DNA from: Deltaproteobacteria bacterium
GTDB lineage: Bacteria > Desulfobacterota > GWC2-55-46
DNA length: 44,552 nt
Direction of reading: 5' to 3'
NCBI GenBank assembly: GCA_020846435.1
Contig: JADLDY010000031.1
Span: 85,557 to 130,108 of the forward strand
The notes beneath the pieces are model-generated. The model made no database searches. It worked only from the letters and a program-made list of their open reading frames with translations, and had not been told where the DNA came from. This document shows positions 1 to 7,258 of the stretch, piece after piece. How positions within the stretch are numbered: the stretch's first letter is position 1; the number at the start of each line of letters is the position of its first letter. Position numbers and translations under genes: made by a program.

Positions 1-561
1 GTTGCGATCGTCTTCGTCGAGATGTTCACAGTCTCACAGAGTGTCCTGAAAGACGCTTTCATTGAGAGGGCGCCGGTTGTCGTGAAAAATGATTCGTTCA
101 GGCAGATAGTCGTGGCCGAGCCCACGAAGGTCAACTACCGGAGCTTTCTTTCCAACACCGGCGTACTGAACTGCTACGACACGATGAGGCCGCCCATCAA
201 GGCTGTGCCTTTTGGGGACGACACTGGCAGGAAGAACCCGGGTTACATGGGAGAGGCGTTTTTATCTTCAGGCAAGGGGACTGCGACGGTGGCGTATTTT
301 TCGCCGAACCTCGTTGTAGTCGAAGCCGACCCGGTAGCCAAAGACACGCTTGTTTTAAACCAGAACTATTTCAAGGGCTGGAAGGCCGACGGCGCGGATG
401 CCCTCGACCATTGGGGGCTGGTTGCCGCAAAGGTGGAAGCTGGCAAAAAACAGGTGGTTTTCAGATACTCGCCGTCGAGTTTCAAGGTTGGCCTCGTGAT
501 ATCCGCTATCTCGTTCATCATAGATGGTTTTCTCGCCATAAGGCCCTCTAAGCGCCGCTGA
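1..561 (+). CDS. C-terminal part of a YfhO-like membrane protein (5' truncated)
   Basis: The reading frame is open from base 1, so the gene begins before the window; the in-frame ATG at 22 is probably internal. What is visible is about 186 residues: a soluble region and one hydrophobic helix close to the C-terminus (around VGLVISAISFIIDGFLAI), ending in a basic tail. The stretch NYFKGWKADG followed by AAKVEAGKKQVVFRYSPSSFKVG resembles the extracytoplasmic end of YfhO-family and related multi-spanning glycosyl-transfer membrane proteins, where a 'YpgW..DG' segment precedes a last helix. Family assignment rests on that short resemblance only. It could instead belong to another large GT-C-like membrane protein. 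Confidence 0.5.
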   Translation, partial: VAIVFVEMFTVSQSVLKDAFIERAPVVVKNDSFRQIVVAEPTKVNYRSFLSNTGVLNCYDTMRPPIKAVPFGDDTGRKNPGYMGEAFLSSGKGTATVAYFSPNLVVVEADPVAKDTLVLNQNYFKGWKADGADALDHWGLVAAKVEAGKKQVVFRYSPSSFKVGLVISAISFIIDGFLAIRPSKRR

Positions 562-583
562 CAGGCCCCTGTTAATCCGTCTC

Positions 584-592
584 TGATATACT
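584..592 (+). promoter_or_regulatory. extended -10 candidate upstream of the His-heptad gene
   Basis: TGA-TATACT fits an extended -10 element (TGnTATAAT, one mismatch). No good -35 hexamer is seen. It lies 44 bases before the start codon at 636. Confidence 0.35.
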
Positions 593-635
593 TCCTGATA
601 TTGCCGTCACTCAACCGCTAACAGGAGGTAATGCC

Positions 636-893
636 ATGAAGAGGATCGTTGCCGCTTTATTGCTCGCTATGGCTTTTGCTGTTGCTCCGGCTATCGCTGC
701 TGAGCCGCACGCGGAGCAGGGCATAAAGCACACGGAAGTCGGGATAAAGCACATAAAAGAGGGGATAGGGCATTTGGAAGAGTCGCTTAAAGCGACCGGC
801 AACACCCATGCAAAAGAGGCGATAATGCACGCCAAAGAAGCGGTCAAGCACGCCGAGGAAGCGATAGTCCACGCGAAAGAGGCGGCCAAGTAG
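636..893 (+). CDS. SmbP-like small periplasmic metal-binding protein
   Basis: An 85-residue protein with a signal peptide (residues 1-21, cleavage around AIA-AEPH). The mature part is almost entirely heptads that each begin with His: HAEQGIK, HTEVGIK, HIKEGIG, HLEESLK, then after a short ATGNT break HAKEAIM, HAKEAVK, HAEEAIV, HAKEAAK. This matches the architecture of SmbP, the small metal-binding protein described from Nitrosomonas europaea, in which a helical hairpin lines up His and acidic residues to bind Cu(II) and other divalent metals in the periplasm. The break lies where a helical hairpin would turn. A strong RBS (AGGAGG, 8 bases before ATG) fixes the start. Monocistronic: its own terminator follows. 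Metal specificity cannot be read from sequence. Confidence 0.8.
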   Translation: MKRIVAALLLAMAFAVAPAIAAEPHAEQGIKHTEVGIKHIKEGIGHLEESLKATGNTHAKEAIMHAKEAVKHAEEAIVHAKEAAK

Positions 894-920
894 AAATGGG
901 CGCAAGAACATGCCTTAAAT

Positions 921-960
921 AAAAAAGGCCGGGGGCTTCCCCCGGCCTTTTTGTTTTTTT
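921..960. terminator. bidirectional rho-independent terminator
   Basis: A 9-bp GC stem (927-935 with 939-947, 3-base loop) is followed by a T-rich run on the plus strand and preceded by six A residues, giving a U-run on the minus strand too. It serves the SmbP-like gene (plus) and rpoH (minus), which converge here. Confidence 0.9.
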
Positions 961-970
961 ACGTTTTATA

Positions 971-1768
971 TTACGCCTCTAATGCGAATCCGGCTTCCTT
1001 CACGCTGGCAAGAGACCTGCCGAGCTTTTTCAATGCCTGGCTCTCTATCTGGCGGACCCTTTCTCTGGTCACGCCGAGCTTGTCTCCGAGCTCTTGCAAA
1101 CTCTCCGGCTCATCACTCATGACCCGGTTCTCTATGACAACGCGTTCCTTTTCGTTCAGGCTCTCAAGCGCGCGTGTTACTTCCTTTTTAACGAGCGCGG
1201 CCGTCTGCTTGCCTTCGAAAGTACAGAGCGGGCCCGGCCCTTCGTCTTTAAGTAGCTCCAAGTGGGTCGTCGTCTTGTCGGCTATCGCAGAGTTAAGCGA
1301 GAGGTCGTCGCAGAATACCTCGGCCGCGTCAAGGTCATCCGCTTCTTTCCCTGAGCCGAGCTCAGGCTGGTTCCTGTAGAAGAGCTTTTTCTTCAGGTCC
1401 CTCGTGGCGTGCCTTACGAGGCCCTTTGATTTGAGTATGAATTCCTGTATGTAGGACTTTATCCACCAAGTTGCGTAGGTGATGAGCCTGAAGCCCTTGA
1501 AGGGGTTGAACTTCTTTACGGCCATCATCAGGCCGATGTTCCCCTCCTGGATGAGGTCGGCGAGGCGCACGCCGTAGTTGCGGAATTCCAGCGCGATCTT
1601 AACGACATAGCGGAGGTTCGAGGTGACGAGCTTGTGCGCGTCCTCGATCGACTTCGTCTTGAAATAGCGCTCAGCTACGCTCCTCTCCTCTTCAGGGGTG
1701 AGGAGCTTGTAGCGGTTGACTTCGGCAAGATAGCTCTGAATTGAATCTGATACTATCGGAAGACCCAT
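971..1768 (-). CDS. rpoH: RNA polymerase sigma-32 factor RpoH
   Basis: 265 residues, the usual size for a heat-shock sigma-70-family factor. Region 2 is clear: LADLIQEGNIGLMMAVKKFNP, then the -10 recognition helix FRLITYATWWIKSYIQEFI, typical of RpoH (RpoD has a different stretch). Region 4 has the helix-turn-helix ELGDKLGVTRERVRQIESQAL near the C-terminus. It directs RNA polymerase to heat-shock promoters (chaperones, proteases). The start ATG at 1768 has a GGAGG site 8-12 bases upstream. A consensus housekeeping promoter and a CIRCE element lie directly upstream, so expression is probably repressed by HrcA. HrcA/CIRCE control of rpoH is known in Geobacter. Monocistronic between two terminators. 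Confidence 0.93.
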   Translation of the reverse strand: MGLPIVSDSIQSYLAEVNRYKLLTPEEERSVAERYFKTKSIEDAHKLVTSNLRYVVKIALEFRNYGVRLADLIQEGNIGLMMAVKKFNPFKGFRLITYATWWIKSYIQEFILKSKGLVRHATRDLKKKLFYRNQPELGSGKEADDLDAAEVFCDDLSLNSAIADKTTTHLELLKDEGPGPLCTFEGKQTAALVKKEVTRALESLNEKERVVIENRVMSDEPESLQELGDKLGVTRERVRQIESQALKKLGRSLASVKEAGFALEA

Positions 1769-1784
1769 TCCTGACCTGCCTCCA

Positions 1785-1811
1785 TTGGCACTCTTGATTT
1801 CCGAGTGCTAA
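1785..1811 (-). promoter_or_regulatory. CIRCE element (HrcA operator) of rpoH
   Basis: Reads TTGGCACTC - 9 bases - GAGTGCTAA, differing from the consensus TTAGCACTC-N9-GAGTGCTAA at one position. It begins 17 bases upstream of the rpoH start codon and sits immediately downstream of the -10 box, covering the predicted transcription start, the expected place for an HrcA repressor site. Confidence 0.93.
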
Positions 1812-1812
1812 T

Positions 1813-1841
1813 ATTATAGGGAAAATCCCGGGGTGTGTCAA
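1813..1841 (-). promoter_or_regulatory. perfect-consensus sigma-70 promoter of rpoH
   Basis: On the minus strand TTGACA (1836-1841) and TATAAT (1813-1818) are separated by exactly 17 bases, a full match to the housekeeping consensus. Transcription would start within the CIRCE dyad. Confidence 0.93.
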
Positions 1842-1876
1842 GGGAGGCGAGGTTCGGGGGAAACTCGCCTTAAACT

Positions 1877-1960
1877 GTCCCCTTTTAAAGGGGGAATGAG
1901 GGGATTATTGGTTTTGAGGTTAATCTCCCCTATTCCCTCTTTTCTTTAGAAAATAGGGGG
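1877..1960. repeat. imperfect foldback element (MITE-like palindrome)
   Basis: The left arm starts with CCCCTTTTAAAGGGGGAATG and continues into AGGGGATTA (to about 1908). The right arm (about 1920-1960) starts TAATCTCCCCTATTCCCTC and ends AAAATAGGGGGA; it is roughly the reverse complement of the left arm. Nested CCCC/GGGG palindromes occur within each arm. Such elements are common dispersed intergenic repeats in bacteria. No second copy is seen in this window, so mobility is unproven. Confidence 0.45.
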
Positions 1961-1985
1961 ACTTGCGATGACAGGGCTGAAAAAC

Positions 1986-2019
1986 AAAAGGCCCGGCAGG
2001 GTGTCCTGCCGGGCCTTTT
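1986..2019 (-). terminator. terminator of the F0 operon
   Basis: A 15-bp perfect stem (1986-2000 with 2005-2019, GTGT loop) ends in TTTT and a further T-rich run on the minus strand, 26 bases after the atpE stop codon. Confidence 0.92.
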
Positions 2020-2045
2020 GTTACTGCCTGTTGCCTGAGCCGTTC

Positions 2046-2531
<486 letters not shown>

Positions 2532-3188
2532 TTAGTGGGCCTCTTCCAGCGCCCCGCCTATATACATCATCGAAAGGAGCGCGAAGATAAAGGCCTGTAT
2601 GAACACGACCAGGACTCCCAATACGGTCGAAAGGGCCAGGAGCGGATAGGCTATCGGCATGAGTATGAGGAGAACGCCGACTATCTGCTCGTGTCCCATT
2701 ATGTTTCCGAAAAGACGAAGCGAGAGGGATACCGGCCTCGCGAGGTGCCCGATTATCTCTATAGGGAGCATCAAGGGCGCGAGCCACCAGACAGGGCCGG
2801 TGAAGTGCTTGAAGTAAGAGAGCCCGTGCTCCTTGACGCCTATAACATGGGTCGCGAGGAAGACGATGAGCGCGAGGGCCAGCGTCGTGTTGAGGTTGGC
2901 GGTCGGCGGCAGAAGCCCCGGTATGAGGCCTAAGAGGTTCGAGACAAAGATGAAGACCGCGAAGGTGAGGACGAATGGGAAGTACTTCCTGCCCTTGTGG
3001 CCCATCGTCTCGTCAACGAGGTTGCTGAAGGCCGTTATGACGAGCTCCAGTATCGACTGAGTCGCTCCCGGGACAAGCCTCAATCTCCTGGCCATCATCA
3101 TGGAGAATATCGAGAGGCCTATGATGATGTATATCATGAAGGCCGTATGCGCCTGCAGCCCGAATGTCGGGATTATCGTGTCATGCAT
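2532..3188 (-). CDS. atpB: ATP synthase F0 subunit a
   Basis: 218-residue polytopic protein with about five or six membrane helices. The essential Arg of subunit a is visible in the helix SLSLRLFGNIMGHE, and the family landmarks VIGHLARP-like (EIIGHLARPVSLSLR) and the C-terminal VLVVFIQAFIFALLSMMYIG are present. It forms the ion half-channels against the c-ring. The start ATG at 3188 has GGGAGGAAAG upstream, inside the overlapping 3' end of atpI (8-base overlap), so translation is likely coupled. The gap to atpE is 141 bases. No subunit b gene follows, which fits a genome with the F1 genes (and b) elsewhere. Confidence 0.95.
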   Translation of the reverse strand: MHDTIIPTFGLQAHTAFMIYIIIGLSIFSMMMARRLRLVPGATQSILELVITAFSNLVDETMGHKGRKYFPFVLTFAVFIFVSNLLGLIPGLLPPTANLNTTLALALIVFLATHVIGVKEHGLSYFKHFTGPVWWLAPLMLPIEIIGHLARPVSLSLRLFGNIMGHEQIVGVLLILMPIAYPLLALSTVLGVLVVFIQAFIFALLSMMYIGGALEEAH

Positions 3189-3576
3189 TGAAGCTTTCCT
3201 CCCTTGCGAAGTAGATCATTGTGCAGACCGCGGTCGCTATCGAGAGCGCGAACCCGGCAACCAGCGGCCAGGGGCTGATGAGGCCCTTGACTATGAACAG
3301 AGCGAACAGGGCGGCGACCAGAGCGAACCTTACGGGGTAGGCAAGGGTTACGAACCTGCCTGCCTTCTCTGGGCTCATGGTGACTGACCTGCGCGCTATC
3401 TTTAAAAGCCAGTGTATGTTCAGAGCGCCGGTCGCGAAACCTGCCGCGAACCCCGGCACGATGGAACTGTCGAAAAAGGCTATGAGCCCGGCTATTGCGG
3501 CGCACGCGCAAGCGTTTACAAGCGCCACTCTCGAAGAGACGCGCTTTGAAAGCGCTTCGAGCTCTTGAGAGTTCAT
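3181..3576 (-). CDS. atpI: ATP synthase subunit I family protein
   Basis: 131 residues with four predicted membrane helices (for example VALVNACACAAIAGLIAFF, GFAAGFATGALNIHWLLKIA and the C-terminal LVAGFALSIATAVCTMIYF). Size, helix layout and position between atpZ and atpB match the ATP synthase I chain family, thought to help c-ring assembly or Mg2+ handling; sequence conservation in this family is weak, so context carries much of the call. It overlaps the preceding gene by 4 bases (ATGA-type) and atpB by 8 bases, indicating a tightly coupled operon. Confidence 0.8.
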   Translation of the reverse strand: MNSQELEALSKRVSSRVALVNACACAAIAGLIAFFDSSIVPGFAAGFATGALNIHWLLKIARRSVTMSPEKAGRFVTLAYPVRFALVAALFALFIVKGLISPWPLVAGFALSIATAVCTMIYFAREESFNA

Positions 3577-3794
3577 AGGCCGTATTTCCTGGTCAGCCCG
3601 TATATGTTTTTAAAGCCCGCGGCGATGCCGAAAATCAGGAATATTATTGTCAGCCAGGGCTTTGTGTCAAAGTACTTGTCGAGATATATGCCGATGATAA
3701 GCCCGATGAATGTCGAGACCACCATGGCGATGCCCATTGAGGCGAGCATCGCTAATCCCTTGAAAAAACCCCTGTCTCTGTTGTCTTCAGGCAT
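3573..3794 (-). CDS. atpZ: AtpZ/AtpI-type F0F1-ATPase accessory protein
   Basis: About 73 residues from the ATG at 3794 (MPEDNRDRGFFKGL). An in-frame GTG at 3806 adds four residues, but the ATG has a better upstream site (AAGGTGGGGG). Two membrane helices (LAMLASMGIAMVVSTFIGLIIGIYL and TIIFLIFGIAAGFKNIY) with the conserved G-x-x-x-D-K-x-F turn (IGIYLDKYFDTKPW) are typical of the small F0F1-ATPase subunit family AtpZ, which with AtpI has been linked to Mg2+/Ca2+ transport for the ATP synthase. First gene of the F0 operon; promoter at 3860-3889. Confidence 0.8.
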   Translation of the reverse strand: MPEDNRDRGFFKGLAMLASMGIAMVVSTFIGLIIGIYLDKYFDTKPWLTIIFLIFGIAAGFKNIYGLTRKYGL

Positions 3795-3859
3795 GGCTGC
3801 CCCCACCTTGAAAGGCGCGTTTCATTAAAGTTGTCCGGGGGGGCCTTTACAATCGAGGT

Positions 3860-3889
3860 TTATTACCATATGCGCCGAGACAAAGTCAA
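3860..3889 (-). promoter_or_regulatory. promoter of the F0 operon
   Basis: Minus strand TTGACT (3884-3889), 18 bases, TAATAA (3860-3865). Predicted 5' leader about 60 bases before atpZ. The 320-base interval between atpZ and the manC-like gene (3795-4114) holds only this promoter and the divergent one at 3969-3996. Confidence 0.55.
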
Positions 3890-3968
3890 ACTATATTTGC
3901 GCGGCCTTTCGGCCGAAAGCCGCCGGACAAGGCATTTTTTTTAAGCGCCAGACGCCCTCCGGCCTTCC

Positions 3969-3996
3969 TTGACTGGGGGTGATTTTGTGGTAGAAT
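3969..3996 (+). promoter_or_regulatory. promoter of the nucleotidyltransferase operon
   Basis: TTGACT (3969-3974), 16 bases, TAGAAT (3991-3996), preceded by GTGG. Leader of about 110 bases to the GTG start at 4115. Confidence 0.6.
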
Positions 3997-4114
3997 CATT
4001 TTTCCTTACAATTCTTTTATGAGTTTTGCCTGTCCCTGGGTGGACGTCCGCTTTGAACGGGCACCCGGGGCTTGAGTCCGGCTTGACAAATTGTCCCCAC
4101 AAGGAGATGAAACC

Positions 4115-6625
4115 GTGAAGAGCATCATTATGGCAGGGGGCTTCGGCACGAGGCTCCGCCCGCTTACCAACAACCTTCCGAAGCCGATGGTGCCTATGGT
4201 GAACAGGCCCATGATGGAGCATATAATAGAGCTCCTGAAGAAGAACTCGATAACCGACCTGACCGCTCTATTATACTTCCAGCCTGAGATGATAAGCGAG
4301 AAGCTCGGGGACGGCTCGGCCTTCGGCGTAAAGCTCGGCTACACAACCCTCACGGTCGACCTCGGCACAGCAGGGGCCGTGGGCAGCGCCATGAGAAGGT
4401 TCGAAGGGGACGAGACGACCCTCATCATAAGCGGCGACGTCTTGACCGACATCGACCTTAACAAGGCCGTCCAGTTCCACAAGGAAAAGGGCTCTGTCGC
4501 GACGATTGTCCTGACGAGGGTAGAAAACCCGCTGCCTTTCGGCATAGTCATAACCGACGAGGACGGCAGGATAATGAGGTTTCTGGAGAAGCCGAGCTGG
4601 GGCGAGGTCTTCAGCGACACCATCAACACCGGCATATACATACTCGAAAAGAAGGTCCTGGACTTCATCCCTGTCGACAAGGAATTCGACTTCAGCAAGG
4701 ACCTCTTTCCGGCCCTGCTGGAAAAGGGCGAGCCCATTTACGGCTACACGGCCAAGGGCTACTGGAAGGATGTCGGCAGCCTCGAAGAGTACAGGATAGC
4801 CAACATGGACATATTGCAGGGGCTCGTCACCGTTGACATACACGGCGAACAGATAGAGGGCAGGCGGTTGTGGGTAGGCAAGGACTCGCGCATCGATTTC
4901 ACCGCCAAGTTCGAAGGCTCGGTAGTCATAGGGGAGAACTGCAGGGTAGGGGCTGACGCGAGGATATCCAATTCGATCATCGGCCCGAACTCGGTCGTCG
5001 AGGAGGGCGCCTACATAAGAGACTCTGTCCTCTGGGACAACACGAGGGCCGCGCGCGGCGCGTCGATGCACGAGGATGTCATCGGCAGCCACAGCGAAAT
5101 CCTTGAGCAGGCCCACCTCGCAGAGGGCGTCATCGTAAGCGACCACTGCTCGATAGGGCGGCATGCCACAGTCAAGGCCAATGTAAAGGTATGGCCGTAC
5201 AAGATAGTCGAGGACGACGCCACTCTGGCCTCTTCGCTTATCTGGGGCGAGAAGTGGAGCAGGAACATCTTCTCGACTTACGGAGTAACCGGTCTGGCCA
5301 ACATAGAGATATCCCCTGAGTTCGCGGCCAAGCTCGGCGCTTCCTACGGTGCGTCATTGAAGAAGGGGTCTGCCGTTTCTACCTCGAGGGACGCACACAA
5401 GACTTCGCGCATGATAAACCGGGCCATCATGACCGGCATACTCTCAACAGGCGTCAATGTCCACGACTACGGGGTGACGCCGATGCCTGTCGTCAGGTTC
5501 CTTTCGAGGAGCGGCACCGAGGCCGGAGGCATACACACCCGCCGCTCTCCTTTTGACACGCAGCTCATTGATCTCAAGTTCTTCGACAACAAGGGCCTCG
5601 ACCTGCATCCCGGGTATGAAAAGACCATTGAGAAACTCTTTTTCAGGGAGGATTTTCCGAGGGTCTCGATGGACGAAACAGGCGAGATGGTCTTCCCGAT
5701 ACACGCCTTCGAATCTTACCAGGACAGCTTCATGTCAATGATAGACTCATCTACCGTGAGGAAGGCGAAGTTCAAGTTCATCCTCGACTACTCGTACGGT
5801 TCTTCTTCGAGGCTCTTCCCGTCGATACTCGGCAAGCTCAACTGCGAGGTCATAGCCTTGAACGCGAACCTCGACGGCTCCAAGATGACCAAGACCGCCG
5901 AAGAGTTCCAGAGGTCGATGGACCAGATATCCTCCATCGTCCGCTCGCTCGACGCTGACATGGGCTTTTACCTGGACGCTGGCGGAGAGAAGGTCTTTTT
6001 CTTCGACGAGACCGGAGAGGCCCTCGACGGAGACACGGCCCTCAACATCGTCACCCTCCTTACGCTCAAGTACTGCAAGGAAACGGGCAGGAAGGGGCAC
6101 ATAGCGGTCCCCATAACGGCTTCGCGCGCCATTGACAGGATGGCCGAGACCTACGGCTTTGCCGTCAAGAGGACCAAGACGACCGGCAGGGGGCTGATGG
6201 AAGCGGCCGCCGAAGAGGGCACTCTTTTCGTCGGAGAACAGCTTGGCGGCTACATATTCCCCGAGTTCCAGCCGAACTTCGACGGCATGTACGCGATAGC
6301 CAAGGTCCTCGAGATGCTCGCCCGCCACGGCGCGCGCCTTCACAAGCTCATGCGCGAGATCCCTCCTTCCATCATCATGAAGGAGAAGGTCTCCTGCTCG
6401 TTCGAGAGCAAGGGCATGATAATGAGGCGGCTCGCCGAGGAATCGAGGAATCTCGAAACTGTACTTCTCGACGGGATAAAGATAAAATTCGGCGATGACT
6501 GGCTTGTCGCGTACCCGAGCCAGGACATGCCGTACTTCCACCTCGTTGCCGAGGCCTCCACCGATGAGGCGGCGACAGCCCTAATAAACCAGTACTCAGA
6601 GAAGATAAGAGAATGGCAGAGATAA
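4115..6625 (+). CDS. sugar-phosphate nucleotidyltransferase fused to a degenerate phosphomannomutase domain
   Basis: 836 residues. The N-terminus MKSIIMAGGFGTRLRPLT is the nucleotide-binding loop of sugar-1-phosphate nucleotidyltransferases, followed by a catalytic core (ISGDVL, FLEKPSWGE, NTGIYI, YWKDVGSLEEY) to about residue 235, then left-handed beta-helix hexapeptides (VVIGENCRVGADARISNS and on) to about 385. The remainder aligns in outline with alpha-D-phosphohexomutases (annotated in relatives as mannose-1-phosphate guanylyltransferase/phosphomannomutase), but the four mutase signatures are altered: the phosphoserine loop reads GGIHTRRSPFD instead of TASHNP, the metal loop FYLDAGGEKVFF instead of DGDxDR, the sugar loop GEQLGGYIFPE instead of GEESGH, and the phosphate loop YPSQDMPYFHLV instead of SGTEPxxR. 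The GTG start at 4115 has AAGGAGAT upstream; the ATG at 4145 lies inside the nucleotide loop. The nucleotidyltransferase is probably active (NDP-mannose or similar); the mutase half is probably not. Overlaps the next gene by 13 bases. Confidence 0.85.
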   Translation: MKSIIMAGGFGTRLRPLTNNLPKPMVPMVNRPMMEHIIELLKKNSITDLTALLYFQPEMISEKLGDGSAFGVKLGYTTLTVDLGTAGAVGSAMRRFEGDETTLIISGDVLTDIDLNKAVQFHKEKGSVATIVLTRVENPLPFGIVITDEDGRIMRFLEKPSWGEVFSDTINTGIYILEKKVLDFIPVDKEFDFSKDLFPALLEKGEPIYGYTAKGYWKDVGSLEEYRIANMDILQGLVTVDIHGEQIEGRRLWVGKDSRIDFTAKFEGSVVIGENCRVGADARISNSIIGPNSVVEEGAYIRDSVLWDNTRAARGASMHEDVIGSHSEILEQAHLAEGVIVSDHCSIGRHATVKANVKVWPYKIVEDDATLASSLIWGEKWSRNIFSTYGVTGLANIEISPEFAAKLGASYGASLKKGSAVSTSRDAHKTSRMINRAIMTGILSTGVNVHDYGVTPMPVVRFLSRSGTEAGGIHTRRSPFDTQLIDLKFFDNKGLDLHPGYEKTIEKLFFREDFPRVSMDETGEMVFPIHAFESYQDSFMSMIDSSTVRKAKFKFILDYSYGSSSRLFPSILGKLNCEVIALNANLDGSKMTKTAEEFQRSMDQISSIVRSLDADMGFYLDAGGEKVFFFDETGEALDGDTALNIVTLLTLKYCKETGRKGHIAVPITASRAIDRMAETYGFAVKRTKTTGRGLMEAAAEEGTLFVGEQLGGYIFPEFQPNFDGMYAIAKVLEMLARHGARLHKLMREIPPSIIMKEKVSCSFESKGMIMRRLAEESRNLETVLLDGIKIKFGDDWLVAYPSQDMPYFHLVAEASTDEAATALINQYSEKIREWQR

Positions 6626-7254
6626 TAGCGATACCGGTAGGCGCCCTTGAAGTCAACTGTTACATAGTCTGGGACAGGGCGACACTTGATGGCGTGATAA
6701 TCGACCCCGGCGCCGACGCCGGCGAGATAGAGGCGGCTGTGAAGGAAAACGGCGTAAAGGTCAGGTGCGTGCTCAACACGCACGGCCACTTCGACCATGT
6801 AGGGGCGAACAAAGCGATGAAGGCCGCCTTCAAGGTGCCAGTGGCCATACACCCTGATGACGCCCCCTTGATGGCCGACGCGCACGAGCACGGCATCTTC
6901 TTCGGTGTCGAGACGCCAAAGCAGGCCGCCCCGGACATACTCCTCGAAGACGGGCAATCAATGGAGTTCGGCCCCTTGAAGTTCAAGGTCATTCATACTC
7001 CGGGACATACCAGAGGCGGCGTATGCCTTTATCTGGAGGGCGCGAAGGCCCTGTTCACAGGGGACACGCTTTTCGCGGGCTCTGTCGGACGGACTGATTT
7101 TGAGGGCGGCTCGATGGATGAACTGATGTCGTCGATTTCCCGGAAGCTCCTTTCCCTCGACGACAAGGTGATGGTGCTGCCGGGACACGGCCCTTCGTCG
7201 ACCATAGGCGAAGAGAGAATGACGAACCCGTATCTCGCCGGGATAAAGAGGTAA
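6613..7254 (+). CDS. MBL-fold metallohydrolase, glyoxalase II-like
   Basis: 213 residues with the full binuclear zinc site of the metallo-beta-lactamase fold: THGHFDH (motif 2), HTPGHTRGG (motif 3), GDTLFAGSVGRTD (motif 4) and a final LPGHGPSST. This compact glyoxalase II-type subfamily hydrolyses thioesters such as S-lactoylglutathione or related small substrates in the cytoplasm, but the true substrate is often unknown. It lacks the long C-terminal domain of classical glyoxalase II. The start overlaps the 3' end of the upstream fusion gene by 13 bases, and coaBC follows after 4 bases, so the three are co-transcribed. Confidence 0.88.
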   Translation: MAEIIAIPVGALEVNCYIVWDRATLDGVIIDPGADAGEIEAAVKENGVKVRCVLNTHGHFDHVGANKAMKAAFKVPVAIHPDDAPLMADAHEHGIFFGVETPKQAAPDILLEDGQSMEFGPLKFKVIHTPGHTRGGVCLYLEGAKALFTGDTLFAGSVGRTDFEGGSMDELMSSISRKLLSLDDKVMVLPGHGPSSTIGEERMTNPYLAGIKR

Positions 7255-7258
7255 GACG

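Noticed and set aside
4271-5164. Long minus-strand ORF opposite the nucleotidyltransferase gene
   Set aside because: Composition is that of an antisense shadow (many Tyr, Val and Arg), no RBS, no recognisable domain.
5747-6541. Long minus-strand ORF opposite the pseudo-phosphomannomutase domain
   Set aside because: Antisense shadow of a GC-rich coding region; no domain or RBS.
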